Of a stretch of DNA of 64,000 bases, positions 33,499-44,793 are shown one piece after another. The position numbers were made by a program, and so were the translations under genes. Where the stretch lies: positions 1-64,000 of the forward strand of contig JAFISE010000159.1 of the NCBI GenBank assembly GCA_022560025.1. The letters are read 5' to 3'. The first letter of the stretch is position 1. Every line of letters begins with the position of its first letter. Under the pieces are notes generated by a model. That model was not told the DNA's origin. It searched no databases and worked only from the letters and a program-made list of their open reading frames with translations. Origin of the DNA: Stagonosporopsis chrysanthemi (lineage: Eukaryota; Ascomycota; Dothideomycetes; Pleosporales; Didymellaceae).

Positions 33499-34608
33499 GG
33501 GACTTGCCAGGAGGGGGGGGGGGCGACGACGACACGACACGACGAGATGAGATGATCTCACACTACATGATATAACGACCGCGTGCACCAGCAGCGACGA
33601 CTACCACTTACCACGCCCCTTTCCACACGACTTGCCAATTACAACCCCCCCCCCCCCCCTTCTTCGCATTTGCACACGGCGTTCCAGCAATGGTGTTTCG
33701 GCGTTTGGTAGGCGCGTTCTGCATTCACAAATCTACTCCATGCACGATTTACTGCCCGTCATCCTCGAGTTTGTTAAGTTCGTGATCATATACATACTGG
33801 GGCTGGTTTACTGGCTCATATGGCTGGCTGGCCATGCCGGCTGAGTTGGGGTAAGGGCGGTTTGAATAGATAAAATCGATGTCTCTGCTTAGATACTACG
33901 GATACGTCTTTGGTTGTGTATGCATATGTATGTTTGTGTGTGCTGCGGGCGCACCGCTCTGGCAACTGTCATGGCCGACGAAACGCAACCTGTCGACGCA
34001 GTGCTGGGATCCGACGTCTTCCCGTGGAAGTACGTCTACGAACGCGAAACCGTGGTGTGCATTGTTTCCAGCAGCCTCGCGCCAGTATGCCGTGCCATGC
34101 GGCGTGCATCTCCCGTAGCTTCCCCAGGACCATGTTGCGATCCGGGGTGCCGCTCATCCGAGCACCTCGTCAGGCATGCAGCGATCGAGGCGCACCGCGA
34201 GCGTGGCGTACGTCAGTGGAGAGAACTAACGGCGGGTCTGAGCCTTGCAGCACCAAAACTTAGCTACTACACTACGTTGCAATGCGGTTCTTTCCTGTCC
34301 GGACACGGCACTGCGGCGGTCATGCGCTGGGCTGCGAGTGCGCGGTTGGCTGTTTGTGCAGACAAGTTTGTAAGGCCTGAAGGGGCCGCCGGTTGGTCTT
34401 GAGCGGCCATTTTACAACACCGGGGGGGACCACGCAAGTGTGGCTGTGATGACAGCCAAGGTACCGTGACACTGTATGCTGGCCGCCTTATGCGCGCGGT
34501 GTCTATAAGACACCCCTTCGCGAAGCCGCCTCTGTGCAGGAACCCTCATCACCTCAATCTCCACTCACTGTTCTACAGCAGGAAACAAACACATCGAATC
34601 CCTCCACC
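33499..34608. other. Intergenic, no convincing gene
   Basis: Contains G and C homopolymers (C-run at 33645-33659) and overlapping ORFs without coding character. A 34-codon ATG ORF at 33738-33842 encodes one hydrophobic helix, but nothing else supports it. Confidence 0.45.
33645..33659 (+). repeat. Poly-C tract (15 nt)
   Basis: Homopolymer; a likely weak spot in sequence accuracy. Confidence 0.85.
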
Positions 34609-35192
34609 ATGCTCCCTTCCTTCGCCGCGCTCGCACTGCTCACCACCACCACCACCCTCGCCCAAACCATCTCCAACTCCACCACAAACGCCACAGACCC
34701 GCAATGCGACCTCTCCCGCCAGACCGCCGCCGCCCCCGTCAACTCCTCCGCCACCGTGCCCCTCCTGCACAGCAACACATCCACCTCCACCTCCACCTCC
34801 CCCACGGCCCCCTGGTACCTCACCGTAACGCTCAACGACACGCGCAGCGCCACCAACACGACCGTGGACACGAGCATCCACGCGTTTCTGAGCGTGCCGC
34901 CCGGCGCGACGGGTGAGACGTGCGTGTACCTTGTGAAAGGTGATTTGTTGGATGCGCAGACGGGCGCGAATGGGGAGTGCGCGGGGAGTCTGAGCGAGGA
35001 GTGTGTCGATGCTATGAGGCGGAGTATGGGGGTTTCGTCGTCTGGGGGGCAGGCGGGGGCGGGGAGGTGTCCTGAGTCGCGGGATTTGTTGGAGGCGGTG
35101 AAGGGGGTTTGTGAGGGATCGTTGGGGGAGGGGGGGTGGGTTGGTATGTTTTCTCTTTTCTTTTTTCTTTCTTCTTTGTTGGCTTCTTTCTG

Positions 35193-35223
<31 letters not shown>

Positions 35224-35691
35224 CTCTCTTTCTCTCTGCGCTACCTCTCTCTACCCTCTTTCCCATTCTTTCTGCCGCATCCTGTCACGGAAACAGCATT
35301 GACTCACACACTTCTCACAGGCTACAGCGCCGGCCCCATGGACGTCGCAAACCTCACCTGCACAAACGACGGTGTTCCCGGCACCCAACAGCCGCCGGAT
35401 GGCTACACATCCACCGATCTCTTCGGCATCAGCGGCTTCAGCGACAGCGAGTCGGATCGTCCCGACCCGAGCAAGTTTACGTGGTACGATCGCTATGTCT
35501 CCCGCCCTTATCCGTGGATTGTGTCGCATAGGGGCGAGGACGGCGAATCCTGGACGAGTGTCGTGTGTGTGACGCCTGGGGAGGTGGGAGAGGGGAGTCG
35601 CGATCCGGATACGAGTGGAGTGGGGAGAACTGGAGTAGCGTGGGGGGTTGTGGCGGTTCTGGGCGTGGGTACTGTGATGGGGATGTTGTGA
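34609..35691 (+). CDS. Secreted Ser/Thr-rich protein, probably GPI-anchored
   Basis: Exons 34609..35143 and 35321..35691, with a 177-nt phase-1 intron; 301 aa. Residues 1-18 (MLPSFAALALLTTTTTLA) form a signal peptide. The N-terminal third is Asn/Thr/Ser-rich with many N-x-S/T sequons, so heavy glycosylation is likely. Paired Cys residues (for example TGETCVYL, NGECAG, SEECVD and GVCEG) suggest a disulfide-stabilised domain. The protein ends in a hydrophobic stretch, AWGVVAVLGVGTVMGML, after a small-residue region, which fits a GPI-attachment signal. No family recognised; a cell-wall or surface role is inferred. The intron is exactly divisible by three and has no stop in frame, so unspliced message would still be translatable. 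Confidence 0.75.
35193..35237 (+). repeat. (TC)n / polypyrimidine tract inside an intron
   Basis: A dense CT-rich run within the intron of the secreted Ser/Thr-rich gene. Read in frame, it would encode a Ser/Leu/Phe-rich hydrophobic stretch if retained. Confidence 0.85.
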
Positions 35692-36527
35692 GAGGATAAA
35701 GTTGGATCGTATTTCAGAAACTTGGTATTGAGATCGGGGGACTTCATGCAGCGTCCTGAACGTCGTGTGTTCTTGGCCAGTGCGCATGACAGTCCTGGTG
35801 TGATATTCAGCAGGCTCGCTGTATCGATTCGTCGGATCCGCCACCTCGTTGCACCTTTGCTTGCCCCAGGAGCAACTGGCCGCTTTGGTCAAGGTACCAA
35901 GGCCAACCCCTTGAAATCGTTAATCATTCAAACCTACGATGACTGTGCAAGTCTCCTAGAATGTGACTTTTATCTGACTTGACCCACGTGCCTTGTTGCT
36001 TCCTTCTAATCACATACTCTTGGCCCAAGGCTACCATCTACGAGTTAGGGATAGGAAGGTGCCCAGAGATGACATAGAAAGGGTCTTCACTTGGTACATC
36101 TTTGGCGCGGCGTCATGGCCTAGCGACAAAATCATCTCGTTCATCATTAAGGATGAGTGTTGTTGAGTGAAGAGGAGTCGTTAGGATGCGATTGTGGAGA
36201 AGAGACTAAGGCAGGGATCCCGCCGTCCAATCCCGCAGACGCGATTGGGCAGGTGTCATTGGGCCTCGCCAAGCCTGCTGTTCACGCCACCTTAACCTCC
36301 CACCTGCTTCAACGTCACGTATCAAACACCCTAACGAAACAACTATTACAACAGCAAAATCGCTGCCTTTGGAACCCCGAATCGCTTCAACCATATTCAT
36401 GCCTTGCATCTGTACCCCACGACACATCAGCGCGCATCCTTACGTTTCCCCGGATCTATTTCCCCGCGTTTCGGCAAACAAGGACCACTTTTCCACGTCA
36501 CAGCGCCTAGCCAGACCGCCGTGCCAG
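35692..36527. other. Intergenic, no gene seen
   Basis: 3' region of the secreted-protein gene and promoter of the F-box gene. The F-box frame is open upstream to an earlier ATG at 36369, but that extension is not protein-like. Confidence 0.5.
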
Positions 36528-37811
36528 ATGTCCGTCGATTTCGAACCTGAGGCATCAACCGCAGAGAGCGCGGACGCTCCACGCGACCATCTTGATGGCC
36601 TGCCTGACGAGCTTCTGCTCCAGATCTTCGAGATACTGGGTCGCATGTCAAAGCGCGATTTGTCTAACGTGTCACGGTTGAACAAGCGCTATCACCGCCT
36701 TAGTGATGCTGTCCTATACAAAAGCATCCTTTTCGAAACACCAGATCTGCATCTTACATTCAGTGAATCACTTGGGCGGCGACCGCGACGCGGCTCGGCC
36801 ATCTTTGAAGTGAAGTTGGCATACCCATCAGCAGCGCTAGAGCAATTGGCTCTGGATGCCCCACTGCGCCATCACTATGACCCATCGCACTCGCTGTCAC
36901 GGATGTCGAATCTCGAGAAGCTTGACATATCATTACCAGACAAGCTGCTGCATGGCATTGGATGCTTATTCAATGGACCATTCGACCTTGCCTGCCTCAA
37001 GACGTGCAGCTTGTTCTACCAATGCGCAGATGACGGCTACTGGGACCTCCGCGAGAACATCCACATATTCGCACATCCTGAGCTGGAGAGCCTGACGATT
37101 CGGAGAGCCAAGTTGGATGATCGCGGCTTTGACTCGCTCGAGCGCCCACACGAAACAGCGCTCAAGAAGCTGCATCTGATTGAATGCGATATCAGCGACG
37201 ATACTCTTTCGGACGTGCTCGAGTTTCCCATCGGCCTGGAAGAGTTTGTCATGACGCAGCTTGAAGAGCCCGAACCCGACTTGGAAGAGAGTTCCGACAG
37301 CTTCAGCGACTACATCATCGCACTAGACTCGCAAAAACACTCGCTCAAAAGCATCACCATCGACTTCCCGACCTTGGGCTGCCGCAAGACACTACGGTTA
37401 AGAGAATTTGAGAACTTGAAAGAGCTGCGGATGAATTGGGATTATCAACTCTTTGGCAAATCGTCCAGAAAGCCGCGTATGCACTCTGTTGGACTGCCTC
37501 CGGAGCTCGAGGTCTTAGAATTCTTCAACGAGCTGGGCAAGGATGACGAGGTTACGGATCTGCTGCTAGCCATGCTGCAGAACAAGAGTGTTGTTGCGCG
37601 GAACCTGAAGCGGATGATCGTTGTCGAGGGCAATGACAAGGTTTTGAGGGAGGTAAAGAGCATCTGTAAGGAGCAAGGTCTTCCGTTAGACATCATTGGG
37701 GAGTTAGACGACGACAGCAGCGATGGAAGTGACGACGGGGACATAGACGGTGATATAGATAGTGATGAAGACGAGGACGAAGATGGAGACCAAGACCAAG
37801 ATTCGGATTAG
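36528..37811 (+). CDS. F-box protein with acidic tail
   Basis: Intronless, 427 aa from ATG 36528 (MSVDFEPEAST). The F-box lies near residues 21-65: HLDGLPDELLLQIFEIL, then RDLSNVSRLNKRYHRLSD. The remainder looks like irregular leucine-rich repeats (for example LEKLDISLPDKLL, LESLTIRRAKLDD, LKKLHLIECDISDDTL and LKELRMNWDY), a common substrate-recognition part of fungal SCF adaptors. The last ~35 residues are almost entirely Asp/Glu/Gly/Ser (DGDIDGDIDSDEDED), an acidic tail. An in-frame ATG at 36369 would add 53 residues without coding character and is disfavoured. The substrate is unknown. Confidence 0.85.
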   Translation: MSVDFEPEASTAESADAPRDHLDGLPDELLLQIFEILGRMSKRDLSNVSRLNKRYHRLSDAVLYKSILFETPDLHLTFSESLGRRPRRGSAIFEVKLAYPSAALEQLALDAPLRHHYDPSHSLSRMSNLEKLDISLPDKLLHGIGCLFNGPFDLACLKTCSLFYQCADDGYWDLRENIHIFAHPELESLTIRRAKLDDRGFDSLERPHETALKKLHLIECDISDDTLSDVLEFPIGLEEFVMTQLEEPEPDLEESSDSFSDYIIALDSQKHSLKSITIDFPTLGCRKTLRLREFENLKELRMNWDYQLFGKSSRKPRMHSVGLPPELEVLEFFNELGKDDEVTDLLLAMLQNKSVVARNLKRMIVVEGNDKVLREVKSICKEQGLPLDIIGELDDDSSDGSDDGDIDGDIDSDEDEDEDGDQDQDSD

Positions 37812-39068
37812 AGGATAGAATTTAATGATGTGTGTCGAATAGCTCCATGTAACGTCGTAAGTACTAGTCTTGCACACGAAGCGACTGCGAATCACCCTAT
37901 CGAGCGTCCTTTTACCCCCTCAAAGTACCGATCCCTCTCTCCGTTGACCTCTAACCAGTCCATCTTTGCGCAATCCATCCGGACCAGCACACTATCGCAG
38001 TCCCCTCGATCACGGGACGCGACGACAGGCCATGCACGCACGGCGAACAAGCTCATACAAGCAATCTTGGCATTCCAGACCGTACCTTGTTGCATTGTTT
38101 TAATTAATGTTCCCACTCGATACGACCAACAATGCACGTTATCGGGCTTGCAACTGGTGCAATACATCGTGAACTGCCTATTCCGGGTTAGCGCCACTAC
38201 TCCAGCTCCTATCGCACCCTTGCCAAGCGCCGGCGGGACTGATAAGCATTGACAAGCTTCTCCTGCAGGTGATTTATTGACACTTGCAGCGGCTTCTACC
38301 GTGGTTGGATGGGAGCTTTTGCTGTGTTGTAGTTTGGGGGGATTATCTTTGTGTTTGCAGCTCGTTGGACAAAGCAGGAACTGATTTTGTGGAAGAGAGT
38401 GACTTCTGAACATTCGATTTGGGCGATACAGAGTACTTACCTGGCCTTGAATTGAACGCTGGGAGTGAAATGTTCTTGCAACATTTCTCCACAAAGACGC
38501 AAAATAGCGTCCGGTCGAGACAGTCTTGCGCTTTTGCGCTCGGGTATTTCCCGAAGAGGAAGGCACGACTCCTCTACCCACAATACTCGCGCCGACCTTG
38601 AATTTCACGACATGTTTGGCCAATCTCAAAGCTCGTGAATCATGGGAACCTGTTATTCGTGCCAGACTACGCCTGTCGTTGAAGTGCCGTTAAAGCTTAT
38701 GCAGGGTGTAGATCAAACAGGCAACGTCCACAAACTCAACTACAGCCAATGGACGACTTCGACTCCACGGCGTTGCCACATTGGCCTCGCCGACCGCTGA
38801 ACAGGTCACATCGAGCATTATTGAAAGCCTGTTGAAAGTATGCATAGCCAGTAAGGATTAGGAAGGTATGATCGTTGGGCAGTTTCTCTCTATCACACCA
38901 TTGTACTGGACCTCGAGGTGGATGTGAAAGATGCCGCAGGAAGCGAAAGAGCAGGACATATAAAGATCACCTACATCCGCTCTTGCAAATTATCAACTAC
39001 AACACAGTCGCTCAATAGTTCTACCTTTGCTTCCACTTCCAGCCCACGAAGTCGATCTCTCAGTCAAC
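37812..39068. other. Intergenic, no convincing gene
   Basis: Contains a 245-codon open stretch on the minus strand (37892-38629) that lacks an ATG at its 5' end; see rejected items. A TATAAAG at 38960 about 110 bases before the protease start is a plausible TATA box for it. Confidence 0.5.
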
Positions 39069-39902
39069 ATGAAGTTCTCTATCGCCTTCCTCTCCGCCGC
39101 CATTGCCGGCTCCGCTCTGGCTCGCCCCTCCACCCTCGCCGAGCGCCTCCAGTCTCGTGCTGATGGCACGCGTCGCCACAGGACCCAGCCTCTGGTCAAG
39201 GTCGGCACTAACTTCAAGGAGAACGCCAAGTTCGTCGTGGACTCAGACAACACCACCGCCCACGTCGACTACTCCTCCAACTGGTCTGGCGCCGTCCTTG
39301 AGCAGCCCTCATCCGGCTACTTCAAGTCCGCCACCGGCCGCTTTACTGTGCCAACTCCCAAGCACGTTGGCTCCGGCGGCACTGAGTCCTCCTCTGCCTG
39401 GGTCGGCATCGACGGTGACTCTTGCGCCAGTGGCCTCCTCCAGGCCGGCATTGACTTCACCGTCACGGCCTCGGGCGCCGTCTCGTACGATGCCTGGTAC
39501 GAGTGGTACCCCGACTACGCGTACGACTTCAGCAACTTCGCCGTCGCCGCGGGCAACGTCATCCAAGTCGACATCACCGCCACGTCCACCACCAAGGGCA
39601 CTGTCAAGCTGACCAACGTCAGCACGGGCAAGAGCGTCAGCCAGACCCTCAGCGCGCCCAGTGGCTCCGTGTTGTGCCGTCAAAACGCTGAGTGGATTGT
39701 GGAGGACTTCGAGCAGAACGGAAGCCTGGTCGCGTTGAGCAACTTCGGCACTGTCGTTTTCAGCCAGGCTAGTGCTGCGCTGAGCACCGGCGGCACCGAG
39801 GGTCTGAGCAGCGCCACTATTATCGATCTCAAGCAGGGCAGCACTGTCTACACCGATGTCACTATCAACAGTGCTTCCCAGGTTACTGTTAAGTATGTCT
39901 AG
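39069..39902 (+). CDS. Glutamic endopeptidase (eqolisin, peptidase family G1)
   Basis: Secreted acid protease of the scytalidoglutamic peptidase / aspergillopepsin II family, which uses a Gln-Glu dyad rather than Asp. Intronless, 277 aa. Residues 1-18 (MKFSIAFLSAAIAGSALA) are a signal peptide and a basic propeptide follows to about residue 60. The mature beta-sandwich starts near HVDYSSNWSGAVLE, the family's typical N-terminal strand. Catalytic Gln is Q125 (SGLLQAGIDF) and catalytic Glu is E212 (AEWIVEDFE). Trp-rich YDAWYEWYPDY is also family-typical. Cys residues at CASG and LCRQ probably pair. Expected to act outside the cell at acidic pH in nutrient release or host-tissue degradation. Confidence 0.95.
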   Translation: MKFSIAFLSAAIAGSALARPSTLAERLQSRADGTRRHRTQPLVKVGTNFKENAKFVVDSDNTTAHVDYSSNWSGAVLEQPSSGYFKSATGRFTVPTPKHVGSGGTESSSAWVGIDGDSCASGLLQAGIDFTVTASGAVSYDAWYEWYPDYAYDFSNFAVAAGNVIQVDITATSTTKGTVKLTNVSTGKSVSQTLSAPSGSVLCRQNAEWIVEDFEQNGSLVALSNFGTVVFSQASAALSTGGTEGLSSATIIDLKQGSTVYTDVTINSASQVTVKYV

Positions 39903-40480
39903 GTGCGCGGAAGACGAAAGGGAGGCGCCGTGTGTAGAAGTGCTCAGTGTGAAGATGTCTTGTTGGTTATGTGATGGAAGTATTGATTAGACAGAAGCTT
40001 GGAATGAGCCAGTATCAATGAAGCAGATTACATGCAGACAAAGCCATATTGCACAATGATCCGTGGGTCAAGCATCAGTCATCGCACAGGGCATAAGTGG
40101 AGAGAAGGTGTGGTACGACTGAGTTGATTGAGTGTATATCCCTGACTATCCGAATCCAAGCCCGAACCATGTTCCCAACAAGAACTTTGCATACCCAACA
40201 GATAGCCTGGTGAGGTGTGAGCGAGGACAGGAAATGGTGGGAGAGGGTCTTACCGGATTGAATACTGCATGATGTGAAGTTGTGGAGGTGAAGGATATTT
40301 GCAGATGTAGATACTGCAGTTGTAAGTCATTGTTGGGCTGCTAGGAGTGGGCGGGGAAGACCAACCAGTAGCGAACCGAATATGTCGAGAAGGTTGAAGT
40401 GAAGGTATGAGCAAATGGAAGGGCTGAGGACACCATTCGAGAGATCTAGCACGTTAGTTTGCAGCTAGAGGAGGACAGTA
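39903..40480. other. Intergenic between convergent genes
   Basis: No gene seen. It could include further 3' exons of the minus-strand WSC gene, whose stop codon is itself next to a GTGAGT donor-like sequence. Confidence 0.4.
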
Positions 40481-41458
40481 TCACTCACAAGTTGTGATGG
40501 GGCAGTCGGTTCCGGTGTTGTCGAGTTTGTACCCTGTACAACTCACGTCCGATGCCTGGACCAGTCCGACTCTTGCTTGCTCGTAGTGTCTGGGCTGGAG
40601 CGCAGGCTGAGCAACAAACTCACCCTGTATTGCTAGCGGTGACTCGGCCGAAGCGCAGCCATAGCAATCTATACTCACCCTTTGCTTTTCGCAGTTTGCA
40701 GAGCACAGCTTTGAGCACCGAGCAGGAAATCTGGGACGTACCTGGTAATTGTCGTTCTCAAAGACGGTGTATGCGGTAAGGCCACCGCCAGCTTGGTCTC
40801 CGTTACCTGCAGCTCTGAGGTTACAGACAGAGTCTTGCAGGACAACGGGACCGTCGAAATTGTTGCCAATAGCGAGGGGTGAGACACTGTTATCGCACTG
40901 GCAGGCGGTTCCGGCAGTTATGGCGAAATACTTGTAGCCAGTGCAGTACTGTTGACAGTTCTCCTGAGTGACAAGTGGCGGGCCAACAAATGGCAGCTTA
41001 TCAGGCTGGTCAAATGTCGCAACGGGAGTTGCACCGTTCAGAGTACTGGCGGCCCAGCAACCGCGGTACGTAGCAGGATTGTCACCCGTAATATTATTCC
41101 TGGTCCCTGGAGTATCGACAGCTGCTGGTTTAGTCAGCCAGACGGAGAAGGCGACGTCCGATCCGCCTATTTCATTGCCACCTGGGGCACCAGAGTTGGG
41201 ATAGGTACACAGGCTGGTAGCATCTTTTGTTTCTGGCACCGTGTTTCCACACCAGCAGTCGCGACCGAGTGTGATACCAAAGTAAGCGAACTGCGGATCG
41301 AGAGCCAGACAAGCGGTCGAACAAGTCAACTGGGTGATCGCGTCAAAGTTGAATTGAGTCGCAATGTTGACCCAGCCAAGGGGAGCGATCGAAGTATCCC
41401 TGTAACAGCCGTCAAAGGGCAGGGTTGAATTGTATCTGTCGAGACTTCCTGCTGGAGG
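40481..41458 (-). CDS. WSC-domain protein, ends uncertain
   Basis: WSC domains are Cys-rich carbohydrate-binding modules found on fungal surface and secreted proteins. Two tandem modules can be read. The first is FDGCYRDTSIAPLGW, then CSTACLALDPQFAYFGIT, LGRDCWCGN. The second is YRGCWAASTLNG, then NCQQYCTGYKYFAI, TACQCDNS, VCNLRAAGN and LTAYTVFEND. The frame is closed by a TGA at 41471-41473, so a 5' exon with the signal peptide must lie upstream; an acceptor just above 41458 is assumed and the first exon is not resolved. At the 3' end, GTACGT after FENDNYQ and later GTGAGT sites are probable donors, but the ORF stays open through them, so the C-terminus after about 40745 is unsure. It is paired divergently with another WSC gene. 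Confidence 0.65.
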   Translation of the reverse strand, partial: PPAGSLDRYNSTLPFDGCYRDTSIAPLGWVNIATQFNFDAITQLTCSTACLALDPQFAYFGITLGRDCWCGNTVPETKDATSLCTYPNSGAPGGNEIGGSDVAFSVWLTKPAAVDTPGTRNNITGDNPATYRGCWAASTLNGATPVATFDQPDKLPFVGPPLVTQENCQQYCTGYKYFAITAGTACQCDNSVSPLAIGNNFDGPVVLQDSVCNLRAAGNGDQAGGGLTAYTVFENDNYQVRPRFPARCSKLCSANCEKQRVSIDCYGCASAESPLAIQGEFVAQPALQPRHYEQARVGLVQASDVSCTGYKLDNTGTDCPITTCE

Positions 41459-42788
41459 CTTTTGACACAGTCAGCAACTGCCCAAGGCAGAGCATTAGCC
41501 TTTCTCATGCGTTTAAAACTGTGCTCTGCAAGATACGAAAAAGAAAAAAAAAGCGAAGCAGAACATGAGACAAATGGACTGTGATGATCATTTGCCACGC
41601 AAACATAAGCAAAGGAAAGACCTAATAAGTTTGACAACGAGCAGAGTCTCAGCTCACAACGAATGACTGAAAGACGGCAGTGGCTGTGAGGAATACGAGT
41701 AGACCCAACTATATATTTGCATCTCTTAGGTGGATGAGTGTGACAGCTCGGCGATCCTCTCGCAGAAAAGGGCCGACTGCGCTGGTATTCTGTCCAAGAT
41801 GCTGCAAGGGACTTACAAATAGCTTGAAGAATGCGGTTCTCTAGTCTCTTGTTGCAGCGGCATAATTCGCATTGATGTTGATGGGGTGAGGACGCTCCCC
41901 TGCATCTCGTGGTCGGTGAAAATATGGCCCATCAACATCGATCTTGACGCAGAACTCCTTTTTGCTCCCATCCTAGAGCATGAATAGTGGGTAACCTTGC
42001 CAAGGCTTATAGTAACAAAATGTGACCATGGTCGGGCTGCCTGATCATTCTCGAGAAAATCTCCTTGCCCCTTGGAAGCATCATTTGCTTAATCCCATTA
42101 CGTAAGATTTGACATCCCTGGCGTAGTAAGACGAATAGAGTTGTCTGCTAATTTCCCGTTCACCTCAGGATACTGTAGGGTATGTTGTAACAGAGATCCC
42201 CAAGGACCAGCCTTTGAGCGGTCATGAACGAGCTACTGATGTTCCTGTTGAACAACGATTTGCTCTGGGATGACGTCTATCAACTTGAGGTCTGCTCAAT
42301 TGGTCAACGGGCGGACCGTACCAGATATTAACGCCAAAAGCTCTTTCTTGCGCTGTGTTGACCAGATGTATGGCGTTTTCCAACAAGCATATGACTTACT
42401 CTCTGATGCTCGATCGGTCTTTTAGAGGAATGGAATGCAATAGACCGGGAACAGTTTCCAGATACCAACAGCAGTGATCGTTGAAATGCCCCAGCACCCA
42501 TCAGGTCCAAGGTGTAACCTTGAATTACTGTGCTGCCGTGCTAACGGTCCGCCCTCCGGCCTCCCTTGCCTGTGCGACCCTGCACTCTCTCTGTATATCA
42601 ATCCCGGGCTCGCACTCCTTTCTGCTCCTTGCCACACTCCACACATAGCAAGACACTCTCGTTTTGCCTCAACACCACGCTCATTGAAGCAGTTCATTCA
42701 GTCTAAGTATCACAAGGTTTGATAGGAAAAAAGAAACGAAAAAACTCTTTCACTTTTGTTGTTTCCAGGTCGAGAGCATTGTTTTACT
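41459..42788. other. Divergent spacer between two WSC genes
   Basis: Should contain the 5' exon and promoter of the left gene and the promoter of the right gene. A TATATAG sequence near 41712 suits the left gene. No independent gene seen. Confidence 0.45.
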
Positions 42789-43587
42789 ATGGTACGATTC
42801 CTCAGCGAAATTGTCGCAGCTTTCGCTCTTCTTTCGGTCGTGGCAGCCGAAGGAGAGGCGGTAAGTACGCACGATGTTGCCGTCCTGAAAAGACAGATTC
42901 CCGTTCTGGATGGGACACTTCCGGATGATTTCCAGTATTTTGGCTGTTATCAGTGAGTAATATGGACGATCCATGTAGGGCAACCTCTTTTCTAACATTC
43001 GATAAAGGGACACCGGGTTCCTCCCGGGCCCTATTCCTGTCCCGATTGTTGAGCCAGTTTTTCCGCTCGGAGGGTTCTTCAGCCCCATTAGTGATCTTGT
43101 GAGCTTTGTCCCACCGGTTTCGAAGGACGCAAACAACGCACAAAGATGTTTCGATCTTTGTAACATCCAGCCTATCACCGACATCCTTCCAAAATTCGAC
43201 TTTGTAGGACTGCGGGGAAACACATGTGGTAAGCTCGAATCATGCTGAGGCCCTATTTTAAAGCCTGAGGCGCGCTGACTGCAACATAGCTTGCTCCTAT
43301 GTGTTGAAATACAGGAACCCCGTCGCCGACACGCAATGCTCTACGACATGTCCTGGAGATGGTACCCAGTCATGTGGTTATCTGCCCCCAAACTTGATCA
43401 GCCTTGACACTCTTGACCTATCGCAGTCGAGATGGTCAATTTATCGGAGAAGTGGATCGCCAAGGCCTGGAATTACTGTACGTCCTTTTCTTTATTCACG
43501 CCTGAAATCTCGTCGTCCAAGCTGTGCTCTGCAAATATTCGTCTATCTCAGTCCAACTGTCATTTCTTTCGAAACACCATGTATTGA
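42789..43587 (+). CDS. Secreted WSC-domain protein
   Basis: Four exons: 42789..42952, 43008..43228, 43290..43477 and 43552..43587; 202 aa. Introns are 55, 61 and 74 nt with donors GTGAGT, GTAAGC and GTACGT. The start MVRFLSEIVAAFALLSVVAA is a signal peptide. A single WSC module begins DDFQYFGCYQDTG. It continues with QRCFDLCNIQ, FDFVGLRGNTCACSY (the C-x-C block rebuilt across intron 2), then DTQCSTTCPGDGTQSCGY. The last exon is short and could start 30 nt earlier at a CAAG acceptor without changing frame. No transmembrane segment seen, so secretion or wall association is more likely than a stress-sensor role. It is divergent from the other WSC gene, and the two share a short sequence at equivalent positions. 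Confidence 0.75.
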
Positions 43588-44793
43588 GTGATCTTCACGT
43601 AAATGGAGGAAATGGCAGCACATGACGTTGACCAATGCGTCCTCATTTGGCGCAACATGGTGCCTATCCGACCCTAGTAAGAGAAACCCATCCTCTCTCA
43701 AATTTTCAAAGAAACGTCTAATCTATCACGTCCTTGAGACAACCATCCAAAATCTGGTACGCCAGGCTGCAGGTCACTTTCTCTTCGTCCATGATGGTGA
43801 TCGGCCAATCAGGAGAGATCCTCAACTCAATCTACAAGATGAAGGGAAGCCCGCATATTTCTGCAAGCACCGACACCTTACAGTCAATTCACGCGAATTA
43901 AGATGTCACATGATCTCTATCGATCATCTTCCACAGAACCAGCCCGCAGCGTGAGCCGAAACCGGTGGGCGCGTTGAAGGTCGCACTCGGCCCCGAACGC
44001 ACCACAGTGCGTGCTTGCACGCTAGTCATGATAAATCAGATAATCTAGATGATACCATGTTGTCCCATTTACAGTTCCCAGCTGTAAGATATTCTGAAAC
44101 CAGGCGACTAGTGTCAGAGGTCATTTGACTGATAGCATATCGGCTGCGATGTTACCATAGCCCCGGATGATGGGGGTAACCCGGCGCAGTGTACAGGTTT
44201 CCTCCAAGAGTTCGGGGGATCTTTAGTTTGGAAGAAGCCCAGGTTTTGAGCAGTCACATCAGTCCCCGGTACCCTGAGCAGCCAAGATATAGATCCTGCA
44301 AACCCGAGGACTCATACCCGTCGACCAGCTGTCAGATGGGGATCCTTGTTGTCCTCGGAATATCTGTCACCGCATGGGTCCTCCCATGGTAGAATCTCCA
44401 CCAGCTCATATTCACCCAAAGACGACCCATGCAACTCGCAGCTCATCCCAGTGTAGCGCACACGTTGTCTTTGGGCTCACATAGCAGCATTGTCTTGGAC
44501 TCGTTGGAGGACTTCCCGTTTGCCAGTACTGCTTATGTCCTACATCGCAGACAATATTGCAGAAGGAAGGAGAGGAAGCAGTAATCGGTCTGGCAGATGC
44601 TGTAGGACCCCAGGCAGCTGTGCGGAACCGCAGCATGAAGTTGAAGACTGCGCAGCTGGCTTTCCTGCCCCCCAAGACCTACGCTGCTGCTCGCCAGAAG
44701 TAAGACTGACCAGAGCAACTGCATGGATATTTCCGAGTAGTGTCGCTTATTAGCGCACCCTGGAAAATATTCACCTCATCACCAACCAACAGC
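43588..44793. other. Intergenic, no gene seen
   Basis: About 1.2 kb downstream of the WSC gene. ORFs of 60-110 codons without motifs; nothing recognisable. Confidence 0.5.

Noticed and set aside
32368..33588. 406-codon minus-strand ORF and 382-codon plus-strand ORF
   Set aside because: Both are shadows of the GC-rich F-box/ankyrin gene; extreme Arg/Ala/Val or Arg/Pro/His composition.
33738..33842. 34-codon ORF encoding one hydrophobic helix
   Set aside because: Too short, isolated, adjacent to a homopolymer, and without any other support.
37892..38629. 245-codon open frame on the minus strand
   Set aside because: Its first codon is TTG, composition is random, no domain is visible, and an internal GTAAGT...CAG pair is too close for an intron. 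A Cys pair and HCWSYRV briefly suggested the RNA polymerase subunit Rpb12, but the second metal-binding pair and conserved tail are missing.
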